This document shows positions 54,368 to 64,000 of a stretch of DNA of 64,000 nt, one piece after another. The position numbers were made by a program, and so were the translations under genes. Location of the stretch: the NCBI GenBank assembly GCA_018292915.2, contig JACVVK020000033.1:202501-266500 (forward strand), read 5' to 3'. The notes below the pieces were generated by a model, which saw nothing but the letters and a program-made list of their open reading frames with translations, did no database searches and was not told the origin of the DNA. The DNA comes from Batillaria attramentaria. Lineage: Eukaryota; Mollusca; Gastropoda; Batillariidae. Position 1 is the first letter of the stretch, and each line of letters begins with the position of its first letter.

Positions 54368-57300
54368 TTTCAAGTTAGTATACAACCCCGGATACACAAG
54401 ACAACAGTGGAGACAGCTGTTGTTCAGCATAACGAGAAGAGCCAGTGCCTGTTCTCTGTCTGCCCTAGTCCGATTCCTCGCGGGACAGGTCTTTGTCTGC
54501 CCATGCATGCAGGGTTGACAAAATCAGGTAATGACATCACTGCTCCAACTATCGAAAATCAGTACCAGTCGTTTTACCTTTACTCTGGAATCGTGAAAAG
54601 CATTTGCCCTCAGGAAGCCTCCATTTCAGTGAGTTCGCCTTGTCAAACCGTTAAAGCCTCTTAAATCGCCATATAAATCGTGCAGGAGGGAGGGCAGAAC
54701 TCCTGCGAAATGAGAAAGTTTGCTGGTCAGGGCAAGGAAGCTGGATAAATAGTGCATGTCCTGGTGGCGGACGCGCCGCACCACACGGCAGCGCGGCCAC
54801 GGGCAAGGGGTGGTGGTGGGATTTGGACGGCTCCTTGCGTGGATTTTCACGCCTCGGGTGCTTGAGGGAGGGCTTCGGGGCTCTGTAATTGTCCCGGGTT
54901 CGGGGTGTGTGTTTGTTTTTCGCCTTGCCAGTGCTGTTTAGTGTCTTGCGGTTTTGCCTTGTTTGGTTTGTTTCTGCTTTGTTTTGGATAAGGAGGAGGT
55001 TGGTTTTTTTTTAATACTCCCCGATTACAGAGAGTGTATGGCTTCTGTTTGGTTTGTTTGTTTGTTGTAGTTTTGTTGTTGTTGTTGTTATTGTTGTTTT
55101 ATTTGAATCATTATATTACTATGATATATCAATCATTGGCCCTTGTTTTTGCTGTTTCTCTCATGTTGAAGACACCTGACGTTGTGGGGACCAAAATTGA
55201 GAAAATCATTAAATGTTACTCTGGCATTATTAATCACCTTTGTCTCATGGTGTGTTCGTGTGTGTGTACGTTGTTTAAGCAGAATGTTAGCAAGATTGTG
55301 TTCCCTGTGGTGTAACGTTCTCTTAACCACTCCGAGTCCTCCGAAAAAAAGGAGACGTTAAACTCCCAAACACCCACCCACCCCCTCCGAAAAAGGAATG
55401 TGGCTGCCCACGTGGTGAGGCAAATCAGCGAAAACTGTCATACTCGTAATCTATTCATCCAGAGTAATGACCCTAGGAGTGTTCGACCCAGCAACAACAG
55501 AAGCAACTACCCCTGTCCTTCCCCCTCCCTCCTCCCCCCACCTCCCGTGCTTGTCACGAAAACGAAGGAAGTGTTGGCTAAATCACGCTTGTGGTTCCTA
55601 CAGTCTGCACTTTTAGGAAGAAAAGTAAAATTAGGCATGTCACATATGAATCCTGAGGGCGGAGGACACAAATTCACAGGGCCTCAAAATGCCTATATAT
55701 TCCATATTAGCCCCAGGCATCATAGTCACCCCTAAAAATGCTTCAATCTAGAAACAATTACTTTTATGAACAGACCATTCAAAGGCACGCACCTGACAGG
55801 GGTTTAAACAAAATTGAATGTCTCCTTTCCGCTCAGGCTTCACTGGAGTAATGCACGTCTACTTTCTCTTTAGGCCAGAGAGGCAGTTCACACAAATCCG
55901 CTTGCCTCACTTGTGTTCGGCCTCTGTGCAAAAAGTCGCAGCTCCACTGGCAGCTTGCCTCGTTTTGTGACCGCCTGCCATGCACCTTGACCTACGTAAC
56001 ACAAAAATCACCCCCCCCCCCCCAAAAAAAAAAATAAATAAATAAAAAAAAAATCCTAAAAAAAAATCAAAAAAATCACGCTTTTTCATGACAACAAAAA
56101 TCACTACAGACTAGCACACTTGCCAAACAGGGTACCTCAAACAACACAAACATGACTCCACGGTCAATTTTTGTCCTTACGCCTGAACAGCGGAATGTAG
56201 TCTAGGAGGAGTATACGTTGCAAAATGTTTTGCCGCGGTCTTGCTTGCAGTTTTATTTCATCAGTTTTGGCAGCAGTACGTGAAGCTGTTTGGTGATGGC
56301 TTTTTCAGTCCCACCTGTAGGTGCCAAGACATTCTTGGCAGAATCCATGCGGTGAAACCTGCAAACATGGCAGCCATCACAAGACAGCTTGGCCGGCGTG
56401 CATTCATATTTCCCCCCACAAGTAATTTGTCGGTTTCATGTTGGGGGGAAAAAAAGAAAGAAGAAAAAAAAAGAAGAAGAAGAGTGCAGCCTCTTGTGAA
56501 AAGTACTTTTCGCTCAGCGTTCAAACGCACTCTGTCTTGGAAATTTCCTAAGGATGAGCATTGCGTACCCAGTGGCCGGGGGAACATGCCTGGCTTTCTG
56601 AATGGGCATGGGTAGAGATGACGTCAGTTACTTCTATGGAAATTGGTTTCAAGTAATGCGATGGGTGGATAATGGGTAATGTCAGCCAAAAGGGTCGAAC
56701 GCCCACAATTGAGCCAATCGCGTACCGCGGCATAATGAGCACAACACATGGCATGGTCCGGCAAGCCTTTTGCCAGACACTACAACGAGGGAAGCACGTG
56801 TAGTTTGATATGACTGAAACGCGGAAAGAAAACAGTCATCCCATTGACGTTATTTGAGGAATGAAGGTGATTAGGTCAACCTCTTTCATCTTGAAATGAC
56901 ACCTTTTCCCATAAAATGACGTCATAGACGTACTGTGTTTTGCCAGTACACGGCAGAGTAAAGGGGCGAGGCGGGGCGGGGCTTTTGCCGCAGGGCTTGT
57001 CGAGTGGCTTCGTCTGTTGACATTCTCACTTGCAGAAACTTACGCAGAGTGAATTCATATAGGCATTGGTCTAGATTAGTGGAGAAAATAGAGACGTGTG
57101 TGTGTGTGTGTGCGCGCGAAAGGGGAAGGAAGGGGTTACAGTTAATTTAAAAACAGTGCCTGATGTTGCGGACAAACACATTCGCGCGACTCCCACCCTG
57201 TTTTTGCCGTTCAGTTTACACAGAATTCCAGTGCGAGCCTCACAGCTCTGTTCACGCGAGAATGGTTTGGCTCATGGCTTGATCTGTGACAAGACACACG

Positions 57301-57544
57301 AGCCCGGCCAGCATGTGGTGATGCCGGTTTTTAAGGTGCGCTGAATTTAACTCTGGCGCCGTGCCCCTCTTCCCCCCCCCCCCCCCCCCTTTTTTTTTTA
57401 AGGGTTTAGGGCGGGCTAAATTCAAGCTCGATAATTCTGTTTGCTTCCGGCTGGCGTGTTAATGGCATCCGTGCGCTGCCGGATTTTTTCCCCCCTTCTC
57501 CTCGAGGGTCCAGAAATAGGGGTATCCTTTATGCGAAGTCTGCA

Positions 57545-57607
<63 letters not shown>

Positions 57608-58110
57608 CTGCGCGTGTTAGGGGGGGGGATAATCTCCCCCCCCCCCCCCCTCAAGACAAGCAATTTCTGTGACATTATGAACGTTTAACCGTTTCTTGCT
57701 ATTTTCAAACAATATCACTGAAACTGGCCACTGCAACATTTTTTTTTTTTTTTATTAATCAGAGGTGATATGAAGACGCATTTGAGCCCGTCCTCCATAC
57801 GAAGCTAAGGATGGCTCCAGCAAAGCTGACTTCAAAATTCGTCCGTCATTTGGAAAAAAAAAAAAAAAAGGCTCAAGCGCCAGTCAGGTGCATGGCGCCT
57901 AGGCCCTTCTTCCAAATGACGGTAGATGACATTGATTCCTGTTCTGTATGCAGCAGACGGCAGGGAATATTCGCCAACCGGGTGACAGCTCTTCAGAAAT
58001 GACCCGCATTTTTTTTTTTTTTTTTTTGGGGGGGGGGGGAGGAATTTTTTTAAAGGAAGTAACACACGAAAAAAGGAAAGTGCAGCGACATTTCAGTTCG
58101 GAATGTCAGC
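53533..58110. other. non-coding region
   Basis: No exon is supported. It has (CA)n at 54278-54366, (GTT)n at 55075-55100, a SINE A tail fragment at 55347-55384 (GACGTTAAACTCCCAAACAC), A/T runs near 56010-56080 and 58011-58045, a second TGACGTCA site near 56920, and (TG)n at 57551-57605. C-runs flank 57373 and 57640. A short inverted repeat lies at 57843-57855 / 57910-57922 (CCGTCATTTGGAA). Confidence 0.5.
54278..54366. repeat. (CA)n microsatellite
   Basis: About 44 CA units. Confidence 0.95.
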
Positions 58111-58123
58111 CTGTCGTCTGTTG

Positions 58124-59460
58124 TAGCACTCTCTGGGGCACAGAGTCTTTCAGTGGAAAGTACCTCTGTGCACAGTGGGGAAATGGCGCTCACTGCGCTA
58201 CCGTGACAGGCCTAAATTGTCTCGGTGCTCTCAAACACAAGGTCGCGCACTATGTCATCCTTGACCAGCTTTGAACCCACAGGGATCCTCAATGGCGCAA
58301 GTGATGGCAGGCTGTCTTCAGAGTGAAAGTAGGCGTGTTTCTGAATCAGAGACATACATAACATGTCTCTGTCTGAATGGACAGATCTATTATTACATTC
58401 AGTCCTAGAGCACGGGTGCTTTTGTAATCGTCTCTTATTCCACCACAAGGCAGGTACGTGATCGTCTGCACCGTGCAATAATACTTGCCTGTAGAGTGCA
58501 ACACCCTTGCCTGTCAGAGTGCAACCCCCTTGCCGTTTACTCACATCCTGTTGGATCAGTGTACCACGTAAACAGTGCCATCAAAGCGCAACAATAATTG
58601 TCCGCTGGCAAAGATTTTGCCCAAACGAAAAGTGGCCGGATATTCAAGACTTCGTTTCAAATCGAATCATATGACACACAAGTCTCTGCATTTCTAAAAA
58701 AAAATTCGCCATTTTTGAAAATGGCGCTGGGTGTAAGCAGTCACATTTTCACGCCCCGCCGAAAAGGGACTGCACTCTGGAGTCTACTGTGGTAGACTCC
58801 AGAGTGCAGTCCCTTTTCGGCGGGGCGTGAAAATGTGACTGCTTACACCCAGCGCCATTTTTAAAAATGGCGATTTTTTTTTAGAAAAGCAGAGACTTGT
58901 GTGTCATATGATTCGATTTGAAACGAAGTCTTGAATATCCGACCACTTTTCGTTTGGGCAAAATCTTTGCCAGCGGACAATTATTGTTGCGCTTTGATGG
59001 CACTGTTTACGTGGTACACTGATCCAACAGGATGTGAGTAAACGGCAAGGGGGTTGCACTCTGACAGGCAAGGGTGTTGCACTCTACAGGCAAGTATTAT
59101 TGCACGGTGCAGACGATCACGTACCTGCCTTGTGGTGGAATAAGAGACGATTACAAAAGCATACACACCCGTGCTCTAGGACTGAATGTAATAATAGATC
59201 TGCCCATTCAGACAGAGACATGTTATGTATTTCTCTGATTCAGAAACACGCCTACTTTCACTCTGAAGACAGCCTGCCATCACTTGCGCCACTGAGGATC
59301 CCTCTGGGTTCAAAGCTGGTCAAGGATGACATAGTGCGCGACCTTGTGTTTGAGAGCACCGAGACAATTTAGGCCTGTCACGGTAGCGCAGTGAGCGCCA
59401 TTTCCCCACTGTGCACAGAGGTACTTTCCACTGAAAGACTCTGTGCCCCAGAGAGTGCTA
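58124..59460. mobile_element. 1,337-bp foldback (giant palindrome) element with target-site duplication
   Basis: Two arms of about 664 and 669 bases are inverted copies, separated only by TGTG at 58788-58791. Tips are TAGCACTCTCTGGGGC and its complement. CTGTTG lies immediately outside both ends (58118-58123, 59461-59466). Arms differ at scattered positions and by a small indel (an extra CACACA-like stretch near 59161). Each arm carries the same ~110-codon open frame pointing outward, without an ATG at its start and without recognised similarity. Confidence 0.88.
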
Positions 59461-59833
59461 CTGTTGTCGCATACAGACGGTAGTGTCCCCTGGTTCTTTC
59501 ACAGACGGTGGTCTCCCCTGGTGTTGCCGGAGGATGGGGGGATATTCTTTGGTGTAGCAAAAACTGATGTCCAGTAAGGCTGGCAGCCATACTGAGTTAC
59601 GCGAAATTTAGAGGCTGTAAAGATTGAGCTTTGGAAATTATGCTCCGTAATTTGTTTGGAAGGGTTCTTGTTTTGGCCGTTGCTTATTTACTACCTTCTG
59701 GCTGTTCTGGGATAGACTCTGAGGGAAGGCCGCGTGCCCTGGGATTTGGGGTTGGGTTTAACATAACCCATTTAGGACTTTGGGGAGGGAGGGGATGAAA
59801 GGATGAAGGCTGTCTGGGTTCTTTATCAGTTTG

Positions 59834-59835
<2 letters not shown>

Positions 59836-59905
<70 letters not shown>
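59836..59905. repeat. (CA)n microsatellite
   Basis: About 34 CA units. Confidence 0.95.
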
Positions 59906-59907
<2 letters not shown>

Positions 59908-60673
59908 CACTCTCCTCCAGGCTCCGAGGAAACCAAACACTTACCACAGTAACAATATTTTGTTGTTCTTTTTCTGGGTTACTAAGGGTAAGAAAGAAGC
60001 GCCTGGTTTGTATCTGTTACTGCCACACTGCCAGTGCTACATCTTTATGTAAGATACTCTCTCCACCATAAAACCAGCACGAAATCGTCAGCTGCCGTAC
60101 GTACGGATTAACCGCGCATTCTCAATTACTCCAGAGCGGTAATGAATGTGTGGGCGTGGCTGTATAGCGAACGTTGGTAGTTTGTACGTCAAGAACACCC
60201 TCCACAATAGGCAGTATCGATGTTTCCAATATTGCAGCCACAGGGCGCGGGCGTGTGTTTAATCACAAAAGCTGTTGTTCCTGCTCATTTGCTTCTGCTC
60301 AGAATTCACTTTTGTTCTCAGGTTACCGGGTCTGGTGTGAAGAGCTGGAAACAAAATTGCAGCCGAATGTGTACATCGTCTTCCTTTCACACGGGCTGGC
60401 CGGTTTGTACTGGTAAAGGGCATAGGAAGGCTGTTGAAGAGTTATGTAACATTAGTGTGGGCTGATTGATTGATTTCGTCTTCTGTTTCATTGTTTCATT
60501 TTTTTTTTTATTCATCCGCAGCCAGGGACGAAGTCGGTGTACATGCAGCTTTTGTTTTTGGTGTAAGAAGCAGAACGTAACCTTGAGGGTTCAGAATTTG
60601 TAGTGTATTTTCAGAGAGCGTAACACTTTGGCTGGGCGTCACCCCTCCCCCTCCCACCTCACTCCCTCCCCCT

Positions 60674-60726
<53 letters not shown>

Positions 60727-60849
60727 GCTTTGGTGGTTTAGTTGAGATTTCAGTGTTCGATCTGTTTTGTGACTACCCTGTGTTAGTTTTGGCACGATGA
60801 GGGCATCAGTGTTGTTAATTCCCCCCCCCCCCCCCCCGTTCCGCGCGCG

Positions 60850-60882
<33 letters not shown>

Positions 60883-61000
60883 CTTGTTCTCAGCTGTGCA
60901 GTTCTTACATCTACCAGCAAACTTCAGCATAAAGTAGGGGGAACACCAAATCCTGTCGGGAGGAAATCGGCCAGACACCTAATCATCGTTTATTAGATAA
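59906..61000. other. non-coding region
   Basis: No exon is supported. It has (CA)n at 60676-60723, a C-run at 60822-60838 and a (CG)n-(CA)n tract at 60843-60881. Confidence 0.55.
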
Positions 61001-61001
61001 A

Positions 61002-61465
61002 GACGTTGAGACAGAAGGTGAGGAAGACTTTCGCCAGAAACAAGCGTCATTGGTTAACAGAGGAAGACGTTGAAACGAAAGGGTAGAAATAACTTTGCGT
61101 TACTGGTTAACAAAGGAAGACGTAGAAACAACAGGTAAGAAAGAACTTTGCGTCACTGGTTAACAGAGGAAGACGTTGAGACAACTTGAAAAGGAAGAAA
61201 GAACTGTGCGTCACTGGCTAACAGAGAGAGACGTTCAGACAAAAGGGAAGAAAGAACTTTGTGTCACTGGTTATAAGAGGAAGATGTTGAAACAATAGGG
61301 AAGAAAGAACTTTGCGTCAGTGGTTAACAGAGGACGACGTTGAGACAAAAGGGAAGAAAGAACTTTGCGTCACCGGTTAACAGAGGAAGCCGTTGAAACA
61401 AAAGGGAAGAAAAACTTGCGTAACTGGTTTAACAGAGGAAGACGTTGAGACAAAAGGTAGTAACA
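61002..61465. repeat. 53-bp minisatellite, about nine units
   Basis: The marker GACGTTGAGAC or a near variant recurs at 61002, 61066, 61119, 61172, 61230, 61283, 61336, 61389 and 61441, mostly 53 bases apart. Each unit also has AAGAACTTTGCGTCACTGG and TTAACAGAGGAA. Confidence 0.9.
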
Positions 61466-61583
61466 AGGTGCCCAGCCGGGTGGAGAGAGCTCCAGGAAAA
61501 CTACGTGCTGAAGCGTGCTGGCTCTCCTCTACAGCCACCGTCTGTCAATAATACTACAGTGCGGAGGGAGGGAGAGAGAGTGA

Positions 61584-61614
<31 letters not shown>

Positions 61615-62947
61615 GCGGTGACAGACCACTATTTTCCCCATCCACCGCCAGATGTGAAGTGCCAGTCACTCTCCCGTGTTGGCGGCGGCTGCTGCTGTTG
61701 CTGTTGCTGCTTCGTGCTGTGGGGACAACATCGCCCGTGTGAGTCGTCAGTCCCTGTGGTGACAGTTACTGTGACAAGCGCTATGGCAATGTTGTGTCGG
61801 ACAACGCCTGTGATGACACTCCGTGTTGTGGAGTTGTGCTGCTGACTTCCCTGCGGTACTGATGTGAATCTGTAGGCTTTGTTCTTTCTATGGAGCTGAA
61901 CAGTTGGTCTTGTGTTCGGGGATTGTCGTTTCCTGTGGCGCTTAGCAGATATGGTTTCCGTAGAAAGAAAAGTTAATTTGTTTGGGATGAGTTCGCTTCG
62001 TGAGAATTTTTGGTGCGTGTACTTTTGCAGCCTTTATTGTAGAAATATTGGAATAAGAATTCAGCCTAGATGGCTTTTTTTTTTTTTTTTTTTTTAGGTA
62101 CATTGAGGTACATTGCAAATAACGTTGGGTACATCGTTAGCCTTTGCGTTTAAACAGTACATACATTTTCCAGTTGTTGTTGTTGTTGTTTTCCCAGAGT
62201 CATGTAGAGATTTTCACAGCGTAACGAGCATGGTAATGGATCTGTGCTAACTTTCAACCACTTTCGAGCTTTTGACATTTCTGACACCGTGTGGGCTGCT
62301 CAAACTAGCAAGATCCCTTTGAAACAAAAGGCCGAAAGTAGCTCTGTCTAATCAGTTTCCCTTTCCTTTTGGGAAACAAAAAGGTTTTGTTGTTGTTTTT
62401 CTAAGAGAGACAGCAGGTTCAGACCAGATTCAAACTTTATTGTGATTCAAGTAGACATTAACAGATTAAGTCTACTCACACAAAAAAACTCTTGGGCTTC
62501 CAGCAAAAGGCCAGAAACAACTGAGGAATGTTTGCTTAATCGACGTATTGACACACACAGCCTCCCAGAAGATAATCCAGTCGTTTAAACCGTAACACGA
62601 AAGGTTTCTTTATTTAACCCGTTTTAGACAACGTCAGCGGAGAAGAATAAAACCCACCCTCTTGGAACTGTTTGTCTTGGCTGTTGCAGCCGGAACAAAG
62701 GCAACTGGCAGAACAGTCAGCCTTTTTTATCAGACAGACTAAATCAATGGTACGCAAACAATTTTGTAGAGTGTTCGGATTGTGCGCTTGCAGCTCAGTG
62801 CAAATAGGGAGGATCCGTTTTCATTTCTGGAAAGGTGTTCTTTGTTGGTATTTTTTTTAACGCTGTCTTCTTGTATCGCATGTTCAACTAATTTAGCTCT
62901 CTAGCTGACACTTCTCCGGAAACTTTATATTCGTTTTCTTTCTTTTA

Positions 62948-63006
<59 letters not shown>

Positions 63007-64000
63007 GAACAGTTCGAACTGCCTCTTTGTGTCTCAGTTTGCAGCTTACCTTTCTACGTGTAAGCGGAACTTTTGCAGCCATTCTTAGAACTTCGGGAGC
63101 GTTGGTCTTAAATTACCTCACCTACTCAAACAGTTTTTTTTTTTTCCTTTTTCACTGCCCACGGATTGTTTTTAAGAAGATCGTGTTTTTTTTGTTTTTT
63201 TATACCCTTCTCTGTGAACTGCGAGTGGTCTTTTTCTTCTTCCTCTTCTTCGTCTTTTTTTTTTTGTCCAGCTTCATTCTTGGGTTACCGTTCTTGTTGC
63301 CATGGCATCATACCGTCATGTTTGTCCCTGGTTTGTTGGAAGTAAAGCGTTTACTTTCCGACCCCTCTGTTGCCTTGGGATCGATAGTAGGTACATGTAA
63401 TACGAGGCGTGCTACAGTGTACAAATCAAAAGTTCTCCTTAAGTCGAGCAGCTGGTTGGGGAATTGGGTAAGGTTAACCGTTATAGCTTCAGGCTTTGCT
63501 CAAGGAGAAAGTGGACCTAGTTTCGAGAAAGGGGGCGGGCCAGCGGTACTATACCTGTGACGTCGAAATTCGATTTATACGTACTTAGCGAACCCAGAAC
63601 CCTGGATTTCAGGGCAGGAAACGAGAGGCCTCAGAGAGAGATGTCTTTTGTCTTGCAATCATCGAATCTGGTTGTCGCAGGAGGCTCAAGACAATCTTGA
63701 TTAGCTTGTCTTGGTTTTTTCTCCCCACTGTTGAGCAGGAATTTCAACATGCAGTCCATCTCTTTCGGCTGGAAACAGTGACATGCACTTGTGGTAGGAC
63801 CGATAAATGAGAAGAAACAAAACTGTTGAATACTTTGGGCAAAAGAAATTGAAATTGTCTGGTACATGTATGCTTCCAGCAGTGACAGATGAATGGTTTA
63901 TACCAACTCCTGTCCGGTTTCCGAGAGGTTCTGTTGAACTTGAGGCCTGACTGTATGAACTCCCGAAATTCAGTTTGAAGACTTCTGCTTGAATTCTGTA
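61466..64000. other. non-coding region
   Basis: No exon is supported. It has (TG)n at 61589-61613, a T-run at about 62079-62096, (GTT)n at 62176-62191, (CT)n at 62951-63003 and T/C-rich sequence at 63130-63265. The 177-codon frame at 63.0-63.5 kb is mostly Phe-rich read-through of this tract. Confidence 0.5.
62951..63003. repeat. (CT)n microsatellite
   Basis: About 26 CT units. Confidence 0.95.

Larger units (their letters stand above)
46687..64000 (+). other. probable large dystrobrevin intron (or gene end plus intergenic DNA)
   Basis: No exon with dystrobrevin tail similarity was found on the plus strand after 46686, although exon 10 ends with a consensus donor and the family always continues into coiled coils. 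The span is filled with repeats listed separately: SINE A copies, foldback and TIR elements, a minisatellite, poly-G/C runs and many (CA)n tracts. A separate intergenic gene was not seen either. Confidence 0.5.

Noticed and set aside
59034..59372. 112-codon frame in the foldback arm as a protein gene
   Set aside because: It starts without ATG, is mirrored in the other arm, and shows no recognisable motif. The similarity between arms is at DNA level throughout, not confined to the frame.
62672..62860. Segment PEQRQLAEQS after GCTGTTGCAG, considered as a dystrobrevin coiled-coil exon
   Set aside because: Only a handful of residues resemble the expected coiled coil. The frame then turns into a Phe- and Lys-rich sequence without a clear donor, so similarity is too weak.
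63027..63560. 177-codon hydrophobic frame as a membrane protein
   Set aside because: Phe/Leu runs come from T/C-rich low-complexity DNA, and no other evidence supports coding.

Overview
This window is animal (metazoan) nuclear DNA. It is intron-rich, gene-sparse and crowded with (CA)n/(TG)n tracts, homopolymer runs, tRNA-derived SINEs and short inverted-repeat elements. The repeat style and the invertebrate gene families present (an invertebrate dystrobrevin, a P2X7-intracellular-domain-like gene, a multi-exon transposase-like family) point to a mollusc, most likely a gastropod. The species cannot be fixed from the sequence alone. There are no bacterial operons, CRISPR arrays or prokaryotic regulatory signals. 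Most long open frames are read-through of dinucleotide repeats.

Gene content. (1) 39,036-46,686 (+) holds ten consecutive exons of a dystrobrevin gene. They cover 404 codons and all nine splice junctions keep frame. They encode the N-terminal helix, the EF-hand-like region, the ZZ zinc finger and the start of the helical tail. The coiled-coil end is not found and probably lies beyond the window. (2) 23,341-27,109 (+) holds a decayed, internally shortened, multi-exon copy of a widespread invertebrate transposase-like family. (3) 28,429-30,143 (-), convergent with it, holds a frameshifted copy of a P2X7-intracellular-domain-like gene. (4) Two isolated coding-looking first exons with good donor sites sit at 12,355 (+) and 30,456 (+). 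The first is in a phase that could splice to dystrobrevin.

Repeat layout. 1-22 kb: microsatellites, a long-TIR MITE (4,358), SINE copies, a MITE nested in a SINE (10,618), a 153-bp MITE (9,022) and a 125-bp tandem repeat with A-tracts (20.9-21.3 kb). 30.9-32.0 kb: a 1,079-bp element with 12-bp perfect terminal inverted repeats around seven ~140-bp tandem units. 33.7-34.7 kb: a 152-bp-period tandem array interrupted by a second SINE type. 46-48 kb: a MITE inside a dystrobrevin intron and a long inverted repeat. 52-53.5 kb: two full-length SINEs with target-site duplications and a short TIR element. 58.1-59.5 kb: a 1.34-kb foldback element with ~665-bp arms and a 6-bp target-site duplication. 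61.0-61.5 kb: a 53-bp minisatellite.

How it fits together: one conserved gene of the dystrophin-associated complex has large introns colonised by several families of mobile DNA, next to an intergenic stretch holding two dead or dying repetitive genes. No new enzymatic system is evident. The most novel material is the structure of the mobile elements.
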